Origin: JANNMJ01 sp031397815
Lineage (GTDB): Bacteria > Bacteroidota > Bacteroidia > Cytophagales > Hymenobacteraceae
Length of the DNA stretch: 35,182 bases
Direction: 5' to 3'
NCBI GenBank assembly: GCA_031397815.1
Contig: JANNMJ010000059.1
Span: 1 to 35,182, forward strand
Numbering within the stretch: position 1 is the stretch's first letter; the number at the start of each line of letters is the position of its first letter. The notes beneath the pieces are model-generated. The model was not told the DNA's origin. It saw only the letters and a list, made by a program, of their open reading frames with translations, and searched no databases. The translations under genes were made by a program, and so were the position numbers. Shown one piece after another: positions 16,701 to 23,776 of this stretch.

Positions 16701-16770
16701 AAGACAGTTGAAAAAGTCCGGCTAAATGGAAAGCGGGGCCAAGCGAATAGCCCTTGTCAGTTTGGTGGTT

Positions 16771-16798
16771 CAAAGGTCGTTTATGGAATTGAAATCAA
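16771..16798 (-). promoter_or_regulatory. Promoter-like element upstream of ogt
   Basis: On the minus strand TTG (16798-16796), a 17-bp spacer and GACCTTTG (16778-16771), one base from TAnnTTTG. It lies about 70 bp before the GTG start of ogt. Confidence 0.4.
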
Positions 16799-16863
16799 CC
16801 CCGTAAATTCCTATTATTAAACACAATGTGACAAAGATCAAGAAACGCTTGAGCCTCCGTCCG

Positions 16864-17580
16864 TTAGCGGCCCAACTGGTAACCAATTCTCACATCCACC
16901 GCCACGGTTGGCCGGGTGGTGGTGCCGGGCGTGGTGCGCGGCCCTACTTCAACCCCGAACCCGCAGACCGGCTCGCAATCCATAATGCCGTACAGCGGCT
17001 GGTACGGTTGCGCTTCCCGCAGGTCATAGTCCACGTTTACACGCCGCACGCCCAGCCCGACGGCCACATCGAGGCGCCAGTGTGGGTCATCGAAAAGCGG
17101 CGTCACTACGCCCACTTTCATCAGTCCTGCTTGCACCGAGCGGTTCACTTGCGCGCTGGAATACTGCCACTGCTGCGCGTTCTGGAAAAGCGTGCCGCCG
17201 CCAATGTCGTACCGCTGGCTCACCACGAACCCCGCGAGCGCCGTGTAAAGCGGCCCACCGCCGAAATAGTAGCGGGCTTCGGAGTGGAGCTTCCGATACC
17301 GGTTATTGGCGAGCGATTCGGTGCCTCCCCAGCCCAGATTACGCACCTGAAGCCCGTAGCTGGCTTCCACGCCCCACGTTGGGCTGAGGCGGTACTCGGC
17401 GCCAAACCGGAACGTCGGCGCCCACGGATCGGCGAGGGCGAGCGGCATGAGCTTGACGGTAATGGTGCCGGGCGTTGCCGCCGGACGATGCTCGGCCTGC
17501 GCCTGTGCCTGCCCGATAAGACCGACCGTGGCGACCGCCGCCAAGAGCCAAGACCGTTGAGAAGCGACGAAGTGTGTCAT
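16864..17580 (-). CDS. Outer-membrane beta-barrel-like protein (DUF3575-like), unknown role
   Basis: 238-aa exported protein with signal peptide (SWLLAAVATVGLIGQAQAQA). The rest is alternating beta strands of the kind seen in small outer-membrane barrels: FRFGAEYRLSPTWGVEASYGLQV, RYRKLHSEARYYFGGGPLYTALAG, GLMKVGVVTPLF, WRLDVAVGLGVRRVNVDYDL and VAVDVRIGYQLGR at the end. The overall pattern resembles DUF3575/OmpA-barrel proteins of Bacteroidota. Two Cys (MDCEPVCG) lie close together near the end. The role is unknown. TACCTTCG at 17642-17635 on the minus strand may be its -7 element. Confidence 0.8.
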   Translation of the reverse strand: MTHFVASQRSWLLAAVATVGLIGQAQAQAEHRPAATPGTITVKLMPLALADPWAPTFRFGAEYRLSPTWGVEASYGLQVRNLGWGGTESLANNRYRKLHSEARYYFGGGPLYTALAGFVVSQRYDIGGGTLFQNAQQWQYSSAQVNRSVQAGLMKVGVVTPLFDDPHWRLDVAVGLGVRRVNVDYDLREAQPYQPLYGIMDCEPVCGFGVEVGPRTTPGTTTRPTVAVDVRIGYQLGR

Positions 17581-17634
17581 AGGATTTTAGACGATGAGCC
17601 GGCGCCGTACGGCGCGCTGAGGTGGTACAGAATC

Positions 17635-17642
17635 CGAAGGTA
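17635..17642 (-). promoter_or_regulatory. -7-like element for the barrel protein gene
   Basis: TACCTTCG on the minus strand, one base from TAnnTTTG and the same TTCG variant as at 3956. No clear TTG partner was found. Confidence 0.3.
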
Positions 17643-17796
17643 CAGTCACTTGGACGTCATCTGCTAAGGCTTGATGAAATTACTAGCTAAAAAACCGTTT
17701 TCTTTGGCCCAAGGGGAAGTTTTTCAGGGCAAACGCTGTTGTCCACCGACGGCGGGAAGCCCTCCGATTAACTCTTTTTTTTGCTCCTAAGCCACT

Positions 17797-18828
17797 ATGC
17801 GCGAAGCTTATCTGACTGGGTCGAACGACCGCATGACCGAAACCGATAAAGAGATTGACAAGGCGCTCCGGCCGCTTTCCTTCGACGATTTTGCGGGGCA
17901 GGACAAAATCGTCGACAACCTGAAAGTCTTTGTGACCGCGGCCCGCCGCCGTCGCGAAGCCCTCGACCACGTGCTGCTCCACGGCCCGCCCGGCCTCGGC
18001 AAAACCACGCTCAGCCACATCATCGCGACGGAGCTGAACGCGGGCATCAAGATGACAAGCGGCCCCGTCCTCGACAAGCCGTCGGATTTGGCCGGTTTGC
18101 TCACGAATCTGGAGCCGAACGACGTGCTGTTCATCGATGAGATTCACCGCCTGAACCCAGTCGTGGAAGAGTACTTGTACTCGGCGATGGAAGACTACAA
18201 GATCGACATCATGCTCGATTCGGGTCCGGCGGCGCGCTCCGTGCAGATTGGGCTTAACCCGTTTACGCTCATCGGCGCCACCACGCGCTCGGGGATGCTC
18301 ACGGCGCCGCTGCGGGCGCGGTTCAGCATTACGTGCCGCTTGGAATACTACGATGCTAAGCTCCTGCAATCCATCGTGGAGCGGTCGGCAACTATCCTCG
18401 GGACGCCCATTCACGAGGATGCGGCGTGGGAGATTGCCCGCCGCTCGCGCGGGACGCCGCGTATCGCGAACAACCTGCTGCGTCGCACGCGCGATTTCGC
18501 GCAGGTAAAGGGCGACGGCACCATCACGGTGGATATCGCCAAATTCGCCCTCAAAGCCCTCGACGTCGACCAAAACGGCCTCGATGATATGGACAACCGT
18601 ATCCTCTCCACCATCATCGACAAGTTCAAGGGCGGCCCCGTCGGCATCACCACCATCGCCACGGCGTGCGGCGAAGAAGCCGAGACGATTGAAGAGGTCT
18701 ACGAGCCGTTCCTGATTCAGGAAGGCTACCTGATGCGCACCTCGCGTGGCCGCGAAGCCACCGAATTGGCGTACCGGCACTTAGGCAAAGTGCCGCCCGG
18801 CCAACAAGCGGGCCTTTTCAGCGAGTAA
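17797..18828 (+). CDS. ruvB: Holliday junction branch migration helicase RuvB
   Basis: 343-aa AAA+ motor that drives branch migration with RuvA at Holliday junctions. Walker A is HGPPGLGKTT (about 63-71), Walker B LFIDEIHRLNP (about 111-121), sensor 1 LIGATTRSGML, the arginine-finger region APLRARF, and the C-terminal winged-helix domain carries RTSRGREATELAYRHLG. ATG at 17797 is preferred over the internal ATG at 17833, because MREAYLTG is the usual start of Bacteroidota RuvB. ruvA and ruvC are not nearby. It is followed by a 22-bp palindrome. Confidence 0.98.
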   Translation: MREAYLTGSNDRMTETDKEIDKALRPLSFDDFAGQDKIVDNLKVFVTAARRRREALDHVLLHGPPGLGKTTLSHIIATELNAGIKMTSGPVLDKPSDLAGLLTNLEPNDVLFIDEIHRLNPVVEEYLYSAMEDYKIDIMLDSGPAARSVQIGLNPFTLIGATTRSGMLTAPLRARFSITCRLEYYDAKLLQSIVERSATILGTPIHEDAAWEIARRSRGTPRIANNLLRRTRDFAQVKGDGTITVDIAKFALKALDVDQNGLDDMDNRILSTIIDKFKGGPVGITTIATACGEEAETIEEVYEPFLIQEGYLMRTSRGREATELAYRHLGKVPPGQQAGLFSE

Positions 18829-18840
18829 TGTAGCACCGCC

Positions 18841-18964
18841 GTACTAGCGTCTCTCCGAGACGCGTGTCAATCGGTGCGAACGACACGCGTCTCGGAGAGA
18901 CGCTGCTACAAATACGCGTATCCAATCTGCGCGAATGACACGCGTCTCGGAGAGACGCTACTAC
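18841..18964. repeat. Three copies of a GCGTCTCTCCGAGACGC repeat (one forward, two inverted)
   Basis: The unit GTAC-TAGCGTCTCTCCGAGACGCGTGTCA occurs forward at 18841-18869 and inverted at 18882-18909 and 18936-18964, with 1-2 differences. Copies 1 and 2 can form a hairpin of about 22 bp just after ruvB and may serve as its terminator. Each unit also contains a small self-palindrome (CTCTCCGAGA-like). Confidence 0.85.
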
Positions 18965-18968
18965 GTTG

Positions 18969-20042
18969 TTACACCGTTTGCTGCACGGCAGCGAACACTT
19001 TTTCCGCTGGCAGCTCTTCCATACAGCTCACGCCGACCCGGCAGGCGCCCCGGAAATAGCACACGCACTCGCGGTCGGGCTGCACGATTTGGCCGCGCCC
19101 GTAGAGGTCGAATTCGTGGGGGTTGAAGATGTTGTTCATCAGCACCAGCGGCTTGCGGAGCGCGATGCCGATGTGCATCGCCATCGTCACCTGTGTCACA
19201 ATGACGTCCATCTGGTATAGCAGATTGATGAATTGCGGGAGTGGGAACGTGCCGCAGTAGGTGGCGCCGGTTTGCTCGTGCAGGAATTGGTTGCGGGCGT
19301 GTTCGGCCTCGCCGCCGAGCAGCACGGGGGCGTAACCGCCCGCTTGCAGCGCCCGAATCAGCATCAACCATTTCTCATCGGACCACAGGCGCGTGGTCCA
19401 GCGGTCGCCGCAGCCGGTGTTTAGGCCGATGCGTGGCGCCGTAAGCTCTTGTAGCTGCGGCCACGTGTAGCCTTTGTCTTCGTGGGTGTCGAAAACGTAT
19501 TCTTCCCCCTGAAACTCATAGCCGCACAGCTCGAATATTTCCTGCACATACGGCTTCGTATTCACCTTCGATACATCATCGAACAGGCCCGTGTGAAACT
19601 TGTGCTCGGCAAGCGCATTCACCGGCCACGGCTTGCCCTGAAACAGCGTGTAACCGAATTTCTGCGGTGCATTCAGGCTTTGCAGCAGCGCGCACGCCTC
19701 GCGGTCTTTATCGAGATTAAAGACCACATCGAACCCCGCCTGCTGAATAAAAAGCAAGCTCGCCGGCGACCACGGCAGAATTAAGTCGATTTCCGTGGGC
19801 GGAAGAATGGCGGGCGTCAGCGTCAGCCACGTAATATGCCCCTGCGGATATTCCTGCCGAAGGCGCCGTAGCAGCGGCGTCGTCCGGATGACGTCGCCAA
19901 TCGCCCCGAGCTTGATAATCAGCAGGCGAGTATCGGTGGGCGCATACGCCGGGCAGCCATCGCAATGATAGCCGTGCGCTTTGTGCGGGGCGCAGGGGAG
20001 GTCGCCGCGGAAATGCCGGCAGTCGGGGTGGAGGAGTTCCAT
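18969..20042 (-). CDS. GT9 (heptosyltransferase-type) glycosyltransferase with Cys-rich ends
   Basis: 357-aa GT9-family enzyme, probably acting in lipopolysaccharide or other envelope glycan synthesis. The GT9 core starts LLIIKLGAIGDVIRTTPLLRRLR (about residue 40). It contains RIGLNTGCGDRWTTRLW and, near the end, DVIVTQVTMAMHIGIALRKPLVLMNN, matching the donor-binding part of ADP-heptose transferases. Unlike E. coli WaaC/F it has an N-terminal extension with CRHFRGDLPC and HCDGCPAY, and a C-terminal CVCYFRGACRVGVSC cluster, which together look like a metal-binding module. It lies 104 bp downstream of purB on the same strand, separated by a palindrome. Confidence 0.88.
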   Translation of the reverse strand: MELLHPDCRHFRGDLPCAPHKAHGYHCDGCPAYAPTDTRLLIIKLGAIGDVIRTTPLLRRLRQEYPQGHITWLTLTPAILPPTEIDLILPWSPASLLFIQQAGFDVVFNLDKDREACALLQSLNAPQKFGYTLFQGKPWPVNALAEHKFHTGLFDDVSKVNTKPYVQEIFELCGYEFQGEEYVFDTHEDKGYTWPQLQELTAPRIGLNTGCGDRWTTRLWSDEKWLMLIRALQAGGYAPVLLGGEAEHARNQFLHEQTGATYCGTFPLPQFINLLYQMDVIVTQVTMAMHIGIALRKPLVLMNNIFNPHEFDLYGRGQIVQPDRECVCYFRGACRVGVSCMEELPAEKVFAAVQQTV

Positions 20043-20059
20043 TAGTTGGAATTGGGTCT

Positions 20060-20136
20060 CCCACGAATTTCACAGATTTTATCACGAATTTGATCTTTGG
20101 AGATTAATTCGTGGTAAAATCTTTGAAATTCGTGGG
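20060..20136. repeat. 31-bp imperfect inverted repeat between purB and the GT9 gene
   Basis: Arms 20060-20090 and 20106-20136 are complementary with two mismatches (CCCACGAATTTCA...). The loop is 15 bp. The sequence is AT-rich and unlike surrounding DNA. It may terminate purB or be a mobile palindromic repeat. Confidence 0.85.
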
Positions 20137-20146
20137 AAATTATTGC

Positions 20147-21511
20147 CTAGCGCACCATTCCGGTGTACGTAAAAGGAGAAAGCGCGCGTAATTCTTGTTT
20201 CACGGATTCGTTCACCGATAATTGCTCGATGAATTCGACAATCGTCGCTTCCGAAATGGCCTCTCCGGTGCGGGTGAGGGCTTTTAGCGCCTCGTATGGC
20301 TGCGGGTAGCCTTCCCGGCGAAGGATAGTCTGGATGCCTTCGGCTACGACGGCCCAATTGTCGGAAAGGTCGCGGCGGACGGTGGATTCGTTGAGGGTGA
20401 GCTTACTGAGGCCGCGCTGAAGGCTGGTGAGGGCCAATAACGTGTGGCCGAGCGGTACGCCGACGTTGCGCAGCACGGTAGAATCGGTGAGGTCGCGCTG
20501 CAAACGGCTGACGGGTAGCTTGGCGGCCAAATGCTCCAACAGCGCGTTGGCGATTCCGAAATTGCCTTCGGCGTTCTCGAAATCAATGGGGTTGACCTTG
20601 TGCGGCATTGCCGACGAGCCGATTTCCCCCTCTTTCAACCGCTGACCGAAATACCCGAGCGAGATGTACTGCCACACATCGCGGGAAAAATCGACGAGAA
20701 TATTATTGAGGCGCTTGATATTATCGCAGAGTGCGGCCAGATAATCGTACGCCTCGATTTGCGTCGTGTAATACGCCCGCGTCAGGCCGAGGGAAGTCAC
20801 GAACTCATCGCCGAACTCGGGCCAGTCGATGGCCGGGTACGCGACGTGGTGCGCGTTGAAGCCGCCGGTCGCGCCGCCGAATTTCGCCGAATGGGGCACG
20901 GCGCGCAGCATATCGAGCTGGCCCATCAGGCGCTCGACGAATACGAGCAGCTCGCGGCCCAAGAGGGTCGGCGAGGCGGGTTGGCCGTGAGTGCGCGCCA
21001 GCATCGGCACGGCAATCCACGCTTCGGCGTCGTGCTGGAGCTTGTCGAGGACGGCTTCGTAGGCGGGCAGCAGCACCGCTTGCAGAGCGTCGCGGAGCGC
21101 GAGCGGCTGGGCGGTGTTGTTGATATCCTGCGAGGTAAGGCCGAAATGGATAAACTCGCTCACCTCGCTCAGCCCCCGGTTCTGAAACCGCTCCTTGAGC
21201 CAATATTCCACGGCTTTGACGTCGTGGTTGGTGGTGCGTTCGAGCTGCTTGATGCGTTCGGCGTCTTCGATGCTGAAAAACTGCCACAGCTTCCGAATAG
21301 CGGGGAAATCGGTGTCGCTCACGCCCGACAGCTGCGGCAGGCCGAGCTGACAGAGGCTGATGAAGTACTCGACCTCGACGCGCACCCGGTACCGAATCAG
21401 GCCGAACTCCGAGAAGTAAGGCGCCAAGGCGGCCGTGGTGCTATGGTAGCGCCCGTCGAGCGGGCCGAGGGCCGTGAGCGGCTGAAAGGGTAGGGGAGCG
21501 GGTGTGGCCAT
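20147..21511 (-). CDS. purB: Adenylosuccinate lyase
   Basis: 454-aa enzyme of purine synthesis that releases fumarate from SAICAR and from adenylosuccinate. The fumarase-superfamily signature SSAMPHKVNPIDFENAEGN (about residues 297-315) is intact. The PurB-type motifs LGPLDGRYHSTT, TNHDVKAVEYWLKERF, FIHFGLTSQDINNTA and ARTHGQPASPT all match the E. coli-type enzyme (456 aa). The start ATG at 21511 is well placed. It is upstream of the GT9 gene on the same strand; no functional link is evident. Confidence 0.98.
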   Translation of the reverse strand: MATPAPLPFQPLTALGPLDGRYHSTTAALAPYFSEFGLIRYRVRVEVEYFISLCQLGLPQLSGVSDTDFPAIRKLWQFFSIEDAERIKQLERTTNHDVKAVEYWLKERFQNRGLSEVSEFIHFGLTSQDINNTAQPLALRDALQAVLLPAYEAVLDKLQHDAEAWIAVPMLARTHGQPASPTLLGRELLVFVERLMGQLDMLRAVPHSAKFGGATGGFNAHHVAYPAIDWPEFGDEFVTSLGLTRAYYTTQIEAYDYLAALCDNIKRLNNILVDFSRDVWQYISLGYFGQRLKEGEIGSSAMPHKVNPIDFENAEGNFGIANALLEHLAAKLPVSRLQRDLTDSTVLRNVGVPLGHTLLALTSLQRGLSKLTLNESTVRRDLSDNWAVVAEGIQTILRREGYPQPYEALKALTRTGEAISEATIVEFIEQLSVNESVKQELRALSPFTYTGMVR

Positions 21512-21639
21512 CGGGGCACGAAGTTCGGGGCTGCGGCGTAGATATACGGCAGATTGCGGCTAAAGCGGGCACCAAATGAACGTTCTGTGAAGTTTGACGG
21601 AAAACCCCGGCGTTCCGGCCTGCACGGCGGCGACGGGCG

Positions 21640-21647
21640 TAATTTTG
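21640..21647 (+). promoter_or_regulatory. -7 promoter element upstream of the endonuclease gene
   Basis: TAATTTTG, a perfect TAnnTTTG, ends 19 bp before the ATG at 21667. No TTG at the expected -33 distance. Confidence 0.4.
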
Positions 21648-21666
21648 GGTCATAATCCACTTTTGA

Positions 21667-23325
21667 ATGAAGCTTTTCTCCGCAGCTCTCCTGGCCGCCT
21701 GCACTGTGTGGACGTCCGCACAGGCGCAAACCATCACCGTTTCGGGCGCTCCGCAGCTCAACTTCGGCACCGCCACCGAGCTGGCGCCGCAGACCCGGAC
21801 GCTCACCGTCACCAACCCCACCGCCACGGCCGTGGCCGTGAGCGCGCAGCTTTTCACGACGTACGGGCAACCGGCGTTCGCGGTCAGCCCGGCGTCGTTT
21901 TCGGTTCCGGCGGGTGGTTCGCAGAGCGTGACGGTTACGTTCGCGCCGCTGCACAACATCGCGCACAACTCGGAGCTGGTGCTCAATACCGACCACTTGG
22001 GCGCCATCAGCGTCGATTTGCTCGGGCAGGGACAGTACTCGATGACGTACTATTCTTCGACCCAAAACCTGAGTGAGCAGGCGCTGATGACGGCGCTGAA
22101 AACGCGCACCACCACCGGCCACAACGCGCTGGGGTACAATGCCGGCCGTGACCGCATGTTCATGGTCATCGACAACAAGCGTGTCAATGGGCAGGGGGCG
22201 TCGACAAACACGCTCGAATGCGTTTACACGGGGCGCGTGATTACGGGGTTCAGCAGCCGCTCGGCGGCGCAGAACCAGAATTTCAACACCGAGCATACGT
22301 GGCCGCAGAGCTTCTTCGGCTCGGCTGATCCGATGCAGAGCGACCTGAACCACCTCTTCCCGACGGATAACGACGCCAACAACTCGCGCAATAACTTCCC
22401 ATTCGGCATCGCCACGACGCCGTACCGCAACGACGCCATTAATACGCCGTCGCACCTCGGCGCCAACGGCAAGTACGAGCCGCGCGACCCGCAGAAAAGC
22501 CGCACCGCCCGCGCCCTGATGTATTTCGTGACGCGCTACCAGAACTATTCGGGCTTCTTCATCTCGCAGCAGGTAATTCTGCGGCAGTGGGCGCGGCAGT
22601 TCCCCGTGACGGCGCAGGACCGCCGCCGCAACGACGACGTGTTCGCCGCCCAAGGCAATCGCAACCCGTTCATCGACTACCCGCAGCTGATGGACCGGAT
22701 TACCAATTTCACCGGTAACCCTTCCGTGCAGCAGGATTCGACGGCGTTCTACCGCAGCGCCGCCGACATCAACTACGGCACCGTGAGCGCGCCCACCACG
22801 TACTCTTACGTGTGGGTGAACACGGGGACGCTCCCGATCACGATCCAAAGCGCGACCGCGACGAGCAACACCACCGGCGTCACGATCTCGACGCCGAGCT
22901 TCACGGGCACCGTCGCGCCCGGCGAGGCAGTCACGTTCCTCGTCACCCTCGACCCCGGCACCGTCACCGGCGCTATCACGGGCACGCTGAATCTGGCGTA
23001 CGGCGCAAGCGGCACGCTCGCGGTGCCGATTTCCGCCAACGCCGGTCCAACCGCCACGCCACGCGAGTTGGCCGCCGCCGGAATCGCCCTCGACCTCTAC
23101 CCGAACCCCGCCACCGCCGAGCTGACCGTGGTGCGGCACGCCGCAAACCCGGCGCTGGTGGGCCAGAAAGCCTATTCGATTGAGATTCTCGATGGTGTGG
23201 GCCGCATCGTCCGCACCCACCCCACCACCACAGAAGAAATGACCGTCCTCGACGTGAGCGGCCTGCCCGCCGGGCTGTACGTGGTGCGCGCTGGTGGTCT
23301 GAGCCGCCGCCTGATGGTGAAGTAG
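21667..23325 (+). CDS. Secreted endonuclease I (EndA/NucM family) with T9SS type A sorting domain
   Basis: 552-aa exported nuclease. After a signal peptide (ALLAACTVWTSAQAQ) comes an Ig-like domain of the HYDIN/ASPM type (about 20-120: LNFGTATELAPQTRTLTVTNPT, SQSVTVTFAP). The Endonuclease_1 domain follows, about 125-350, with the catalytic motif NTEHTWPQSFF (His210), QSDLNHLFPTDNDAN, RNNFPFG, KSRTARALMYFVTRY and NPFIDYPQLMDRI. A second Ig-like domain and a type A T9SS sorting domain (LYPNPATAELTV ... LPAGLYVVRAGGLSRRLMVK) finish the protein. It probably degrades extracellular DNA or RNA at the cell surface. A strong terminator follows. Confidence 0.93.
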   Translation: MKLFSAALLAACTVWTSAQAQTITVSGAPQLNFGTATELAPQTRTLTVTNPTATAVAVSAQLFTTYGQPAFAVSPASFSVPAGGSQSVTVTFAPLHNIAHNSELVLNTDHLGAISVDLLGQGQYSMTYYSSTQNLSEQALMTALKTRTTTGHNALGYNAGRDRMFMVIDNKRVNGQGASTNTLECVYTGRVITGFSSRSAAQNQNFNTEHTWPQSFFGSADPMQSDLNHLFPTDNDANNSRNNFPFGIATTPYRNDAINTPSHLGANGKYEPRDPQKSRTARALMYFVTRYQNYSGFFISQQVILRQWARQFPVTAQDRRRNDDVFAAQGNRNPFIDYPQLMDRITNFTGNPSVQQDSTAFYRSAADINYGTVSAPTTYSYVWVNTGTLPITIQSATATSNTTGVTISTPSFTGTVAPGEAVTFLVTLDPGTVTGAITGTLNLAYGASGTLAVPISANAGPTATPRELAAAGIALDLYPNPATAELTVVRHAANPALVGQKAYSIEILDGVGRIVRTHPTTTEEMTVLDVSGLPAGLYVVRAGGLSRRLMVK

Positions 23326-23351
23326 GTTTTTTAGACTTACGTCTTCGATAT

Positions 23352-23387
23352 AAAAAGCCCCCCAGTCAGATGACTGGGGGGCTTTTT
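23352..23387 (+). terminator. Strong intrinsic terminator
   Basis: Perfect 17-bp stem AAAAAGCCCCCCAGTCA / complement with a 2-nt centre, ending in T5, 27 bp after the endonuclease stop. Confidence 0.92.
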
Positions 23388-23398
23388 GGTTGAAAGGG

Positions 23399-23645
23399 GG
23401 CATCATAATACCCCGAAGGGGTTTCCTATCCGCAGCCCGGGGTTGCCGAAGGCTACCCGGGTACGCGCCAGCCACGCGCCGGGCACCGCGTGGCCCGGGG
23501 TAGATTTCTGCGAAATCAACCCCGGGCTATGGAAAAGAACCCCGTTGGGGTTCCCCGATGCCGTGCACAATGCGAACCCCAACGGGGTTCTTTTCCACAG
23601 CCCGGGGTTGGCGGCGCTTTGCGCCGACTACCCCGGGCTAATGCG
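23399..23645. repeat. Composite block of palindromic CCCGGGG-containing repeats
   Basis: The core is a near-perfect inverted repeat, arms 23517-23553 and 23574-23610 (37 bp, one mismatch, 20-bp loop). It contains CAACCCCGGGCT and GGAAAAGAACCCCGTTGGGG. Flanking it are related pieces: CAGCCCGGGGTTG followed by GGCTACCCGGG near 23421-23461, GCCCGGGGTAG...CAACCCCGGGC around 23492-23527, and CAGCCCGGGGTTGGC...CTACCCCGGGCT around 23598-23640. The block seems to be built from repeated insertion or duplication of one palindromic unit. An open frame crosses it but has no coding character. Confidence 0.8.
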
Positions 23646-23776
23646 GCGGGGTACATCCCCAAACCAATCCCCAATCCAATCCCCAAACCCACCCCCATCT
23701 CACCCTCCCCAACGAACCCATGCGCCCCATCCGCCCGCCAAGTCGTTGTTTTGCGACTTCTTCCGTATAACTCCGC

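Noticed and set aside
18841..18964. CRISPR or operator array after ruvB
   Set aside because: Only three copies in mixed orientation with unequal gaps; it fits palindromic intergenic repeats better.
21397..23475. 692-codon minus-strand frame opposite the endonuclease gene and into purB
   Set aside because: Low-complexity Arg/Gly/Val translation; the plus-strand frame holds an intact Endonuclease_1 domain.
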